Assembly: GCA_014529385.2 (NCBI GenBank)
Contig: CM043943.1
Coordinates: 154,353,092-154,417,091 of the forward strand
Length of the DNA stretch: 64,000 bases
Source of the DNA: Adiantum capillus-veneris
Taxonomy: Eukaryota > Streptophyta > Polypodiopsida > Polypodiales > Pteridaceae
Direction: 5' to 3'
Below, one piece after another: positions 34,143 to 45,600 of this stretch. Under the pieces are notes generated by a model that was not told the origin of the DNA, did not search any database, and saw nothing but the letters and a program-made list of their open reading frames with translations. The position numbers were made by a program, and so were the translations under genes. Each line of letters opens with the position of its first letter. The first letter of the stretch is position 1.

Positions 34143-36763
34143 TTCATTAGGAAAAATATGAACCCTCTAGGGGCCCTTTGGGATTAACCTTAATTAGAGG
34201 CCAACCAATAGGAAGAGGGTGGTGAACATACTCTATACCCTCAAAAAAGTAGGGGGACAAGGTAGCCTTACACCTCTTAATGGCCTCTTACCTAGTGAAA
34301 AGGTAAGGGAGGTGGCTAGGGGAAAAGGGGGGGGGGGGGGGGGAGACCACTTTGACCTCTTTTCCCCCACTTTTTGGTCCGGATTTAAAAATACACTAAA
34401 AATTTTAAATTTTCAAAAAATTTCAAATTTCAAGTTTTCCCTCCTTAAAAGGTCCCCTAACCTATTTCATGGTCAAAAAAGTATTTTTGACCTCCAAAAG
34501 TCAAAAACGTGCACTAAAAATTTCCAAAAATTTAAATTTTTCCAAAAAATTTCAAAACATCATTTTCCACCCTCCAAAGTCTTTCCAAACCTATTCTATG
34601 GCTAAAAAGTGATTTTCTCTCTCTACAAACCCTTTTCCAAGCTCTCCATGACTGCAACAACCACATGCACCTCCTATAGTCCAGCATTATCTCTCTACAA
34701 GCTTTCTCCCATCTCCATTGTAGCACCAAGCAAGCTTCTCCCCCATCTCAGCTTCCCCTTGTCCACCACATAGTTCCACACCAAGCTAGCTCCTCTCCCT
34801 TCTTTCACCTTCATTACAGCATGAAACAAGATTCTACTCCTTGTACTTTCATTCACTCGCACTACATGGAAACCTCTACTCCCGAAGGTGGAAAAAGCAT
34901 CAACTCACATGACTTGCATACCACAAGAACAGGAGGTGTGAATAGTGCATGGGCATTGCAAGGATTCATCTCCAACATAAAAATAGAATGGTGAGAAAAC
35001 TACCCTTGTAGCTTACATTCAGAGCTTAAGATCACCTCCATCTTTAAGTTTATCATGTTCAAGGGAATTAACCTCTTTATAGATTTCAATGTTTAGGCTT
35101 CACACCTCATAACATTGGGTGGTGCTATTTTGTTGATGGCTTTGGTGTGCCATCTATAGTTTTGTAGCATGTGATTGAGTCTCACAATGTAATTAAGTTG
35201 TGTTATCTATGGAGAGTCATCAAAGATTTTTCTTATAATTTATTCTTTGTATAGTTGTCATTAGATTATCAGAATGATATCATTTTGTACTTTATAACTT
35301 TGTGCTTACATAATCTGTTGTTTACTTACAGAGTCAACTTGTTTTGAGAGGACATGAGCAAGCAACCATGTGCAGAGATGGAAATCACCCTATTTTTGTT
35401 CCGTGAGGAACCTTTCACTACCATGTTAAAAGATTTTGACAAGAATAGTAGGATTTTTGTAGAATCTTGAACCAATAGGTACTCTCTAGGAGCTCTTAGA
35501 AAAGCCATCCCTATAGTACTACTATCTTCCCTAGTGCCATAGACACACAAATACTCGTGTATATAAATCTCTAGATGAGAAAGACAAATACTTGTAAAAG
35601 AAGCCTAACAGCAACAACATTGTCTCCGTTTGTAATTATTTTTATGAGGCTGGATTTCTCTATAAATGCGATATAAATATTTCTTTTTGTTAAATAGTGT
35701 CGCACTGAGTGAGAGTATTTAATTTAGATTACTGGAGTTTCATACAGATTTGAGAAATATTGTTGATTTTATGGATGTTCTGATTTGCCTGTAAGATGTT
35801 TGGAGCCTCAAGTCTTAATCATTCCACCATGAAGAAATTCATGCAATATTTTGATTTGAAAGTTTAATCACTAATGGTTATTCTTATTAAAGTGGATGAT
35901 AACCTTTGTCAAGATGTCCTCTTTTGGGGATGTTGAATATATATCAATAGCAACATTTCAAAAGTTGAGAAAGCTAAATTTTTGCTTTCCAAAATGTTAT
36001 TGTTTTCATGCTATGCCTATGCCAAGCTTGACTTAGAGAAATGACAACTTGAGATGGAGGTGTATATATATAGGGGTGACTTATTATTGATTCTTGTTTC
36101 ATCATATATATTATAAAACCTTTGAGTTTCCACCTTTTTGAGTAGTGTTGACAAGTTTTTGGTATCAAACCTTCTTAAATATCCCTATTCATTGGTAGCT
36201 ATTTATTTGGTATTGCTAAAGATCATACCAATAGCTATCACCTTGTGAACTTAATTGTTGAATTGCGGATTTGATTTTTACTATGTAGCTCATTTGGATA
36301 GAGAAAGTGTAAACATAAATTATAGATACATGCATTGTTAACATAGAAGATATGTATCACTCGAACCTATATAACTGATAATCAAGAAACCTTTGGTTGG
36401 ATACTATAACAATAGGGGTCACATGTGGTTTCAAATACCAAAGAAATGGCTTAACCAAAACATTCCCAAGAACACGAGGTGAACACAAGGAAGTAAACAT
36501 CGGCTCCTTGTTTGGTTGATTTCTAGTGCTAAATGTTCTGAGTGCACAAAATTTGTGAGGCCTTTGATCTTGGGAGTTCACTAAAGTATACGTAACATAA
36601 CACATGTGTTCAACAGAAGGGAATTTATATTCTTGTAAAGTTACAGAAACATGTGTAGGTAAGGCCTATAAGGGCTACTTTCAATCCATTGTTGTGAACG
36701 CACATGATATAGGAAAATTTTACATAGTGAATACTCCGGACATCAAACACTACACCTCTATCT
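34143..36763. other. Non-coding stretch
   Basis: A G run (about 19-21 G) lies at 34,327-34,343. AAAATTTC/TTTCAAAA words are frequent at 34,390-34,560. Short ORFs have no recognisable motif. No repeat partner was found in the window apart from a faint resemblance of 36,466-36,490 to 36,886-36,909 (CCAAGAACA..GG.GGACACAAG). Confidence 0.5.
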
Positions 36764-36867
36764 CATGGCCATACATTAAAACAAAGCCCCTATTTGTCAT
36801 TTTGAAGCCCCAGGAACCCTCAACAAGAGGGACCACAACGGCGCGCAAAATGGCCATCCAGGGACAA
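36764..36867 (+). repeat. Half copy of the hairpin repeat
   Basis: It has the left arm only: CTCATGGCCATACATT, TTGTCATTTTGAAGCCCCAG and ACCCTCAACAAGAGGGACCA, ending at ATGGCCATCC. At the point where the hairpin should turn, it runs into unrelated sequence. It is the most diverged copy. Confidence 0.8.
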
Positions 36868-37010
36868 ATAGGGGCCAAGATATTTCCAAGAACAAGGGAT
36901 GGACACAAGTAAAAAATGGTTGGATAAGCATGATACAAGGTTTAGGTATCTGCCATTTGTGGGGGGGGGGGGCTTGCTATGAAGACATTAAACTGCCCAG
37001 TTCTATCTCA

Positions 37011-37206
37011 TGGCCATGCATTAAAAAAAGCATATACTTGTCATTTTAGGGCCCCAGGGACCCTCAACAAGAGGGGCCACAAGGGCGCGCAAACTGGCCA
37101 TCCAAAAAATTTGGATGGCCAGTTTGCGCGCCCTTGTGGCCCCTCTTGCTGAGGGTCCCTGAGGCCTTAAAATAGAAAGTACAAGCTTTTTGTTAATGCA
37201 TGGCAT
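37011..37206. repeat. Hairpin repeat copy 2, ~196-bp near-perfect palindrome
   Basis: The arms meet at CCAAAAAATTTGG (about 37,102-37,114). The left arm GACCCTCAACAAGAGGGGCC and AAGGGCGCGCAAACTGGCC pair with the right arm GGCCAGTTTGCGCGCCCTT and GGCCCCTCTTGCTGAGGGTC. The outer ends share TGCATTAA. This is a foldback MITE-like structure with no coding capacity. Confidence 0.95.
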
Positions 37207-37291
37207 GATACAAGGTTTAGCTATTTGCCTTTGGGAGGGAGGAGGGGGGGGGTAATTTGCTATGAATACATTAAATTGTCCAATTCTATCT

Positions 37292-37491
37292 CATGGCCAT
37301 GCATTAAAAAAAACCTATACTTGTCATTTTAGGGCCCTAGGGACCCTCAACATGAGGGGCCACAAGGGCGCGCAAATTGGCCATCCAAAAAATTTTGGAT
37401 GGCCAATTTGCGCGCCCTTGTGGCCCCTCATGTTGAGGGTCCCTAGGGCCCTAAAATGACAAGTACAAGAGTTTTTTTGATGCATGGCTAT
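37292..37491. repeat. Hairpin repeat copy 3, ~200-bp palindrome
   Basis: It meets at CCAAAAAATTTTGG (about 37,385-37,398). The inner ~75 bp of each arm are exactly complementary, including the variant bases that distinguish it from copy 2 (AACATGAGGGGCC and GCGCAAATTGGCC). Copies 2 and 3 also share the sequence between them (GATACAAGGTTTAG, G runs, CTATCTCATGGCCATGCA), so the tandem unit is about 280 bp. Confidence 0.95.
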
Positions 37492-39240
37492 AATTCAAGT
37501 GGTTGGTTAGTTTTTTATATATTTTTTTTTAATTTAAGTGTTGAACTTTTAAGTTGTTTTCAAGAGCTTCTAATGTTCAATTGGATCCGAATTTGTCTGG
37601 GCTTGTCTCACATAAATTTGTTCATCTTGTCGCGCTCTTCGACCATCGTGTGATGCAAAAAAATCATATCCTACTCGGATTCTCCAAAAATCAACATGCA
37701 AGTTGGCAATTTCTTTAAAAATGATATAAAACAAACATTTCTTACTTTTTCCTTAATCTACGGGCTCAAACGAGCATTAAAACCATGGAATCTGAAAATA
37801 CTCAAAGAGCCAATGTTTTTTATTGTGTTAAGGACTGTATTTCCTACATGCCAAACTTTCTCAAAATCTCACCTTAACACCTTCAAAAGTGGCTTCCAAG
37901 GAGTGTCCTCGATCAAAAATTGAAACTGAAGGAAAACAATCAGAATGAACTCCTACACAGTGTACAAACTTTAAAATAACCAAAATTTCCTTTTTTTAAA
38001 AGTTATTGCTAAAATTTTGAAAATAGACTACCCTTGGACTTCCCACAACAATAGAAATCAAAGGATTCAAGGAGAGGTCTGGTGTCACAAGTGCATGGTA
38101 GGAATCTAATCGAGGTTTATTCCGTCAAGATCTCTTATACTTTATCATGTCTTCTCATGTACAATCTTACCAAACAAAAACAAACTTACACTTTAAATGA
38201 CTACAAATCTTATTTAACTTATCAAACAATTTAAAATATGGTAGACCTAGAGTGCTCTTACACATCAACAAACAAAAAAGTCCAAATTTCTTCTCATTAA
38301 CTTTGATAAACATACATATGTGAACAACTTCCAAGGAGTAGTGCGGTCATAGTTCTTACATCCATTCCATGACATGGTATGCTCATGGGGTGACCTATCA
38401 CATAAAAATATCTTTGGTAGGAGTGCCCTCATGTTAGGAAAGGGTGTGTTGTTGCTGATGAAAAGTTTTTGCATTGTCCTACTAGGGATCTCTCCATGTT
38501 AGCATAATGATTTTTGGTGTGATGGGAGCCACATTGCCGTTGAGGAGAGCTTTGTGCCACCATAAAAGCTTCATATTATGCCAGTTCCTTGAGCCATTCT
38601 TGCAAACAAAGCCACTCAACTAGCATAGCAAGAGGTCACCTTGTAACAAAAACATGTATGAATTCAACATTTGCAAGCTGTATAATAAAGACACTTGTTA
38701 AGTATATGTTGTACAAATTTGCAAGTATTTCTATCTAACTGGAAATAAACAATCCTAAAATATACATTATGATGAGATTACCATCCCTAATAAGCATGGA
38801 TTTTAAGCACCTACCTGCAAGATGTAACAAAGAAGACTGTTTTAGAGGAAAAGTGGTGACACTTGGCCTCTCTAACCTGCAGTCTTTCACTATTTGTGCA
38901 TAAAAGCAACCTTTGTGTCAAGCACTACAAAACAAGTAGAGACAACACCTTAAACTTCAAAGTCTATGATAAGAAAAACACAATCAAAAGTAAGAAGTCT
39001 ATGATAAGAAGAACACAATCAAAAGTAAGAAGTATATTGTTACCTTGCATAAAGGGGTGTTTTATTCAAAGATGTGATGGTATGGCAAGATATTGAAGAA
39101 CCATCAACATTCATCTCACCGATGGTACCACGTTCTTGGGATGACCTCTGCTCACCCTCACGTGTGGCCTTCGGTGCAAACGTTGCGAACAAGCAAATAT
39201 GTATACATACGATTTGTGATGTCTTTGAGCACCATGGTAG
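37492..39240. other. Non-coding stretch with one small tandem duplication
   Basis: A 40-bp unit (AAGTCTATGATAAGAA, ACACAATCAAAAGTAAG) is repeated at about 38,958-39,035. No gene is recognised. Short ORFs lack motifs. Confidence 0.5.
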
Positions 39241-39249
39241 CTGTTGCGT

Positions 39250-39323
39250 GAGGAAGCAAAGGATGAAAAGAAAGAGGGGGAAGGGAGAGAGAGGAACATG
39301 GGAGGAGACAAGGGGGTAGTGGG

Positions 39324-39362
<39 letters not shown>

Positions 39363-39530
39363 TGTGGAGAAGGAGGAGAGAAGGGGATAGGGAGGGAGAG
39401 GGAGAAACATGGGAGGAGAAAAGGGGACAGTGGGGGAGAGGGAGAGAGAGGGGAGAAGGAGGAGAGAAGGGGGCAGGGAGGGAGAGGAGAGGGAGAAAGG
39501 AGGGAGGAGGAAGAGAGAACAAAGAAATTT
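39250..39530 (+). repeat. Polypurine (GA-rich) tract with an internal ~112-bp duplication
   Basis: The plus strand is almost all G and A for about 280 bp, including a pure (GA)n at 39,327-39,360. GGGAGAGAGAGGAACATGGG (about 39,284) recurs as GGGAGAGGGAGAAACATGGG (about 39,394). Such mirror-like polypurine DNA can form triplex structures. The Arg/Gly/Glu-rich and Ser/Leu/Pro-rich ORFs here are composition artefacts. Confidence 0.85.
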
Positions 39531-40130
39531 TTTTTGGGGGGAGTTTTTTTTTAAAAAAATTGGACTTTTAGTGCTTGTAAGTTCAAAAAAAGATACAAAA
39601 ATACTTTTTTGATATGGATATATGTTGGGGGGGAGTTTTAAGTCAAAAATAAGTAAAAATAACTTTTTTTTTTAAAGCCAAATTTTGGCTCTTAGTGATC
39701 CACGTTTTTAATGATGTGGCCACACCTCTTTACTCCCTTGACTTTCAAAAAAGTAGAGAGAGAAGGTGACCTCTTAGGTCCACATCCTACATGTGTCTAA
39801 AAAAAGACTAGAAAAGCCTATTCAAAACTAGCTTCTTGAATGCCCTTGTCCCCTTAACCCTACACACCATTAGACTTAATTCCTAAAAATTAGGATTCCT
39901 TACAAGGCCCATGCAAGGTCCATATTTCTCTTAATGACAAAGAACGAAGAGTTTATAGATCAAGAGTCAATGCTCTAATTTGCGTTCTCTAAACTACCCA
40001 AACTCACAACATGATCTAGCCAACTTCCTTTCTCTCTTGCATGGTGGTCATCTTCTGCCTCTTGTGCATATGCCCAATCATCCATGCACGTTATGTTAGA
40101 GAGTGTGAGCAAGCTAGTGGAAGCAAGGCC
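39531..40130. other. Non-coding AT-rich stretch
   Basis: It has G and T runs at 39,530-39,680. After that is unique-looking sequence without a recognised feature. Confidence 0.4.
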
Positions 40131-40589
40131 CTAACAGTACATATTAGTTTCCGTTTCAAATTTGAATGCTTGTAGCCTTTTCCAGGCTCTCATAACGGCC
40201 ACTTTGTGCAAGGTGTCAAGCCAGTGTCTCATAACTTTTAAGGCTTGTGTAGCTCGACGGCCTTGCCGAGGTCCACACTGCACAGTGTCATGAGTGCGTC
40301 CAAGCAACAGGCTACAGAAGCGTAAGAGGGCGTTCCCATAACCCTCTGAAAGAGCCTTTGAAGGCGCCTCCCAATTGAAAAGGCCTACCCATAGGCTCAT
40401 TGCAAGAGCCACCAAAATGAAAAGAGCCCCTGGCTTGGGGAGTGGTTCAACCACCCTCCAAAAAGGCCTCCCACCTTTGAGACAGGAGATTGCTTGTTTA
40501 AGGCATCCGTGATCAACTGACTCTTGATGAAAAGGACCCGTTGCAACATTGTAAACCAGAATAGTAACTAGGAAATGCCCTGCGATCAA
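40131..40589 (-). CDS. Unrecognised 152-codon minus-strand ORF
   Basis: It runs from ATG at 40,587-40,589 down to 40,131. The product is mixed hydrophobic and basic (FILVALAMSLWVGLFNW in the middle, RHWLDTLHKVAVMRAWKRLQ near the end) with balanced composition. A second minus-strand frame (40,513-40,761) overlaps its start in a different frame (VHFREPTDSYSKSTTKE), which could be an upstream exon or chance. I recognise no domain. GC content is slightly higher than in its neighbours. It may be host-derived, organelle-derived or spurious. Confidence 0.25.
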   Translation of the reverse strand: MIAGHFLVTILVYNVATGPFHQESVDHGCLKQAISCLKGGRPFWRVVEPLPKPGALFILVALAMSLWVGLFNWEAPSKALSEGYGNALLRFCSLLLGRTHDTVQCGPRQGRRATQALKVMRHWLDTLHKVAVMRAWKRLQAFKFETETNMYC

Positions 40590-40913
40590 AATAAGCTGCT
40601 CTATGGGATTGTCTAGTTGCCACTAATGATAGAGGGCCAGTTTCTTTAGTTGTGCTTTTAGAATAGCTATCGGTAGGTTCTCTAAAATGTACACTTAACA
40701 CTGTACTTTTAGATACACACCCACTTTTTTTATATGCGCCTCTCAAGCTTTTTATACCCACCCTTTATCGTTCTGGTAGTGTTTTCATTTAGTTCGTTTC
40801 TTTCTGGACCTTGTATCAGATTCACCTTGTATCAGATTCACTCTGATGTAACTCTTTGGTCTCATAGGTCAATATGGCCTTTAGAAATTAGAAGATGTTT
40901 TAATATAACAGCT

Positions 40914-40915
40914 CA

Positions 40916-40984
<69 letters not shown>
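40914..40984. repeat. Compound (CT)n(CA)n microsatellite
   Basis: (CT) at about 40,914-40,941 runs directly into (CA) to 40,984. A shorter (CA)n lies at 41,217-41,237. Confidence 0.97.
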
Positions 40985-40985
<1 letters not shown>

Positions 40986-41647
40986 CGAAAGCATCTTCAC
41001 TGGGCGACAGCCCCTTTGTGGCACCAGAGGTCTACCATAATGATGCACTGGGTGAGGGGGTTGAAAGGGGCATCAAATGATATAAGCTGCAGACCTTTTG
41101 TAAGATTTAGCTCGTCAAGTTCTCTCTCTGTGGTAGCACAGACGCTTCAACTAACTTTGGTGCACATTGGTGGCAAATCCCAACCGTCCAAGCCCTTGAG
41201 CTAGCACAATTGTAGCCACACACACACACACACACAGAGGGCCTTGAAGCCTGGCAAGTGCAGGGGCTACCAGTTAATCGAAAAATTGTGAGGCAGCTCC
41301 TACGCAGCCTCACTCGGGTCTTCTGATGTCGAGCCGCCTCCTGGTACTGGCAGATAAACCTTCACTTGACTTGGGAGCTGATCCTTCATTGCCCTCCACA
41401 TGCATGCTTGACTACCTGCTCAACAGTATCACAATGTGTTGATTTCAATGACAACCATCTCCCTGGCGTGATAGTCATCAAGATAATGTGTCCTTCAATG
41501 GAGGGAATGTCGGTTGTGATTTGTGGCAAAGCTCTTGTTCGAGGCAGAGCAGACAACGATGATGACAAAATTAACATAGCTGAAGAGGGAGGTTCAGCTT
41601 GGGTTGAAGCTACACATGCTTCATTACCCTAGAAGAGAACATTACAA

Positions 41648-41990
41648 AGAAGCTGCACATCATTTGAAGCTATGGTGTGATTTCCCTCCGTGTTGAGCCA
41701 AGGTCCCATGGATTTTTGCTCCTCCCCCTGATGTTACTCATTTGTAGGGAGTGAATTAGCTACCGATGCAGTGGTACTACTGATTGGTAAAGAGGGCAAG
41801 TCGAGAAGAACCACATGCAAGAAAGTTGCACAGCATTTGAAGCTATGGTGTGAAATCCCTCTGTGTCGATCCAAGGTCCCGTGGCTTCTTGCTCCTCCCC
41901 TTGATGTTACTCATTTGTAGGAAGTGAATTAGCTATCGATGCAGGTAGTACTACCGATCGATAAAGAAGGCAGGTCGAGAAGAACCACAT
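41648..41990 (+). repeat. ~172-bp tandem duplication
   Basis: CATTTGAAGCTATGGTGTGA appears at about 41,662 and 41,833. The copies share CCAAGGTCCC.TGG, TTGCTCCTCCCC, GATGTTACTCATTTGTAGG and TCGAGAAGAACCACATG, and are about 88-90% alike by eye. The surrounding 41,000-42,440 has no recognised gene. Confidence 0.85.
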
Positions 41991-42319
41991 GTGATGCACT
42001 CATGTGGAATCATGTGTCCCTGCAAGATGGAAGCATTCTACCTTCCTCATTCTCTTGGAGTTCAGTGAGGCAAACTGCATCATTCGAGCAGGGGCACCAT
42101 GGATTCATCCTTACCTGCTTCAAGATTGTTCAACAGAGACGGCCATCATTGCCTTGCAGGTAAAGATGGGGAGTTTTGCAATGGTGGCAGCATCAAGGTC
42201 GGTGTGGACGGATGTTTGGATGGCAGTTTGAGCAGATGCGATGCTGTGGCAGATGCAGGTGGATGTGGAAGAGCGATGCCAGAATCATTTCGCACAGGCG
42301 TGGAGCAGCGGGATGAATT

Positions 42320-42324
<5 letters not shown>

Positions 42325-42371
<47 letters not shown>
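42325..42371. repeat. (CT)n microsatellite
   Basis: A pure CT tract of about 46 bp, close to the left end of the copia element. Confidence 0.97.
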
Positions 42372-42448
42372 ATAGGACGTCATTCCTTTTCCTTGCTTTT
42401 TGCCTGCCACCCGGAATGCGCTCCTCACTTGCCCTCCAACAACCCAAC

Positions 42449-43159
42449 TATTAGGAAATATGAAGTAGCTAAGTAGATAATTGAGTAGATTACTTAATGG
42501 AGAGAGATAATTTTTACACACAAAAGATTATAGAGTAGAGAGAGAGAGAGAGAGAGAGTACACACAATATATGTGGTTCACCCAATGTGGGCTATATCCA
42601 CGGGAAAGCAGCCACTTAATGGTTTTAGTACTTCAAACAAGAAGTAGGTTACAAAGGGATTATACCCTTAATAGAGCTCCCGTCTTGCTTCACTCTCACC
42701 ACCTCACACCCACCTTATTCCATCAACTTCACACTATGAAATGTGTGTAGAAATGGCTCTTCTTTTGTAGACCAAAAGGGCTGGTCTCTCTCATGAGAGG
42801 CAGCCATGTGTAGCCACCCTTGTGTAGATAAGTCCAAGTCAAATCTTCCAATCCACCCATGTGTGGCCGTCCTTGAGAAGACAAGTCCTCCTTTGAAATC
42901 GGCCACCGGCCATTGAATTCCGCCACCGGCAACCGGCCAACCAACCGGTCGTTTTTCGACCACTTTTCGACCGCCGTCCGGCCATAATATTCCGACGAAA
43001 ATGAATATTCCGGAATTTTGGTTTCCGATAACTGATTTTATTTTTTGGCGAGTTATTTTTTCTTCATGCACGATGGCTTCTCCTCATAATGGGGGCTTTA
43101 CAAATGTGCATTTTTAACACAAAAAATTACAAGGGGTAAATCAGACTCCATACTTAACA
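42449..43159 (-). repeat. 3' LTR of the copia element
   Basis: On the plus strand it reads TATTAGGAAATATGAAG to CCATACTTAACA. The outer CA dinucleotide (minus strand) is changed to TA. It contains (GA)n at 42,537-42,558 and a Cys/Gly-poor CCGGCCA-rich stretch at 42,900-43,000. Against the 5' LTR it has indels at the GA tract and around 43,000-43,020, but the total length is the same (711 bp). Confidence 0.93.
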
Positions 43160-43594
43160 ATCTCCCACTTGAAAACTGATCTCCAAACCAAACATGTGAT
43201 TGCTTTCCATCTTGGCTTCTTATCCTTGAATGCCGATTGAAGATGAGCAACGGCTCAACTTCTCCTTGTTGACCACCTTTGTAAACATGTCTGCCTGCAG
43301 GATTTTCACTTGTATGCACCTTTTCTAGCTTTAGCTGTCCCTCTTCCAAAAGAGTGCATATGAAGTGATATCTCACCTCAATGTGCTTTGTCCTTGAATG
43401 AAAGGCTGAGTTCTCTGTAAAATGGATAGCGCTTTGGCTATCACTATACAAGACACAATTGTTTTGTTTGAATCCAAGCTCTTCTAAGAATCTGTGAAGC
43501 CACAGAATTTCTTTGCTTGCCTCCGTCATTGCTACATACTCTGCTTCCGTGGTAGAAAGTGAGACCACTTTCTGCAGCTTTGAAGCCCAGCTTA
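43098..43594 (-). pseudogene. Copia RNase H domain
   Basis: SLSTTEAEYVAMTEASKEIL, VLYSDSQSAIHFTEN and RTKHIEVRYHFI are the standard copia RNase H motifs with catalytic E and D present. Just after SENPAG the frame shifts (GRHVYKGGQQGE), so the conserved C-terminal AD.(F/L)TK segment is read out of frame. The frame then runs into the LTR. The upstream boundary with RT at about 43,595 is also a frame break. Confidence 0.9.
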
Positions 43595-44485
43595 CTATTG
43601 TGCCTCTAACCGTGAAGACATAGCTAGTAGTGCTTCTTCGAGTATCTTTGCACCTGTCATATTTGCATCATCATACCCTTCTAGAAAAATATCAGTTCCT
43701 CCAAAATACAAAGCATTTGTTATTGTCCCTTTTAGATATCTAAGTATCCACTTCACAGCTTGCCAGTGCTCTTTACTTGGGTTGTCCATGAACCTACTTA
43801 TAACTCCCACTGCATGTGCAATGTCTGACCTTGTGCAGACCATAGCATACATAAGAGAACATATCACTGCAGCATATGGAACTTTAGACATATAGACTAT
43901 CTCCTCTTGTGTCTTTGGACACATATCTTTGGTTAGTTTAAAGTGACCAGCCAAAGGTGTAGAAATCGTTTTTGCATTTTGCATTGCAAACCTTTCTAGT
44001 ACCTTCTTGATGTAATCCTCTTGAGATAGCTTTATTGTCTTCTTCGTTCTGTCCCTTGATATCTTCATACCAAGTATCCTCTTTGCAGCACCTAAGTCTT
44101 TCATTGAAAAAGATTTAGGCAGCTCCTCTTTTAGGTCTCTGATGTCCTGCATGTTAGCAACATACAACATTAAGATGATGAACTTCCCATCTCCCAAATT
44201 ATTCGTGTAGACACAGTGATCCAAGTTGCATCTTGTGAATCCATGATCCAACATCCATCGATCAAACTTCAAGTACCATTGTCTTGATGTTTGCTTTAAA
44301 CCATACAATCTCTTCTTTAATCTGCAAACCATTTTCTCCCTACCTTGTACTTCATACCCCTTTGGTTGAAGCATGTAAATTTCCTCCTCTAAGTCACTGT
44401 GAGGGAATGCCGTATTTACATCCATTTGCTCAAGATTTAGATCATGAGCAACCACAAGGCTTAAGACAAGCCTAATTGAGTTCAT
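43595..44485 (-). pseudogene. Copia reverse transcriptase, catalytic YVDD missing
   Basis: The frame contains LEQMDVNTAFPHSDLEEEIY, RLKKRLYGLKQTSRQWYLKF, LDHCVYTNN and YAAVICSLMYAMVCTRSDIA, the usual copia RT series. At the catalytic centre (about 44,140-44,170) FIILMLYVANMQDIRDL replaces the YVDDM..-containing segment. About seven codons, including both Asp, are gone in frame. A frame break lies upstream near 44,490-44,600. The enzyme could not polymerise DNA even if expressed. Confidence 0.92.
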
Positions 44486-45600
44486 TTTTACAACAGGAGA
44501 AAATATTTCATTGAAGTAATATTTTTCTTTTGAGAAAACCCTTTTACCACAAGCCTAGACTTGTACCTTTTCTTCCCACCTTCTTCTTCCTTCAGCTTAT
44601 ACACCCATTTTTTTGAAGTGCCCGCTTACCTTTAAGCAACCCAACCAACTCCCATGTTTGGTTGCGATGTAATGAGTCTATCCCCACTTGCATGCTCTTC
44701 ATCCATTCTTCTTTGGATTCATGTTGCATAACTTCTTTATATGATTCTAGCTCTCCAGAATTTGAGATCAAGAGATGGCTGAAGGAAGGAACAAACCTTT
44801 CTGGAGGTCTACTTGCTATTGTGGATCTTTGGAGAATGTGTTGAGGCTCCTCATTTTATTGACATTGTTGCGCATTGTCACCGTTTGCAGTCCTTGAGTT
44901 TTCACCGTCCTCAAGCTCCATGTACTCATCACCTGTTTCTTTTGTTTATTTTTTTTCCAAGTAATCTTTGTACATTTTTTTTTCGTTAAAAATTACATCC
45001 CTACGCCTAAAGATTTTACCATCTTCAGGATTCCATAGGCGATACCCAAAGTCACCTTCTCCATAGCCAATGAAGAAACACTTTCTTGACTTTGCATCTA
45101 GCTTTGATCTTAGGCTTCTATCTATATGCATGAAAGCCTCACACCCAAACATTTTGAGAAATGCATAATTCACCGGTTTACCTGTCCATGCCTCCTCTGG
45201 AACTCCCCCATCTAATGCAGTTGAGGATGACCGGTTGATTAAGTACACAGACGTACTTACTGCTTCCACCTAAAGCTCAAGTGGTAGGCCTACATGTAGC
45301 CGCATGCTTCGTGCCGCATGCTTCCTGCCTCCGAATGCCATGGCTAGCACAAAAGCTTTTAAAAGCTTGGCTGCAATATTCGCCTCCATTGTCGGATCTG
45401 AGGTATTTAACCTTAGTACCTGTTTCATTCTCCACAAAGGATTTCCACCTTTGAAATATGGAAAACACATCAAATTTATTCTTCATTACATAAACCCATG
45501 TTTTCCTAGTCGCATCATCTATGAATGTTACATAGTATAATGAGCCACCAAGTGATGGTGTGTACTTGCAGGACCCCAAACGTCAGAATGAATCAACTCA
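44486..45600 (-). pseudogene. Copia integrase core, linker and start of RT
   Basis: On the minus strand, YYVTFIDDATRKTWVYVM and YLRSDNGGEYCSQAFKSFC (about 45,330-45,560) carry two catalytic Asp. The segment that should hold the catalytic Glu (about 45,270-45,330) is scrambled by a short CATGCGGC-type duplication and frame change. From 45,269 another frame gives VYLINRSSSTALDGGVPEEAW and FGCEAFMHID, the integrase C-terminal part, ending near 44,946. The 44,490-44,945 part is the pol linker and first RT segment, in broken frames. Confidence 0.88.

Noticed and set aside
37011-37206. Hairpins as rho-independent terminators or microRNA precursors
   Set aside because: The stems are too long and perfect for a terminator, and the locus is eukaryotic. 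A microRNA gene would not normally occur as ~200-bp perfect tandem palindromes. A foldback repeat is simpler.
44284-44844. Plus-strand ORFs within the copia element
   Set aside because: They are antisense shadows of the RT and linker on the minus strand.
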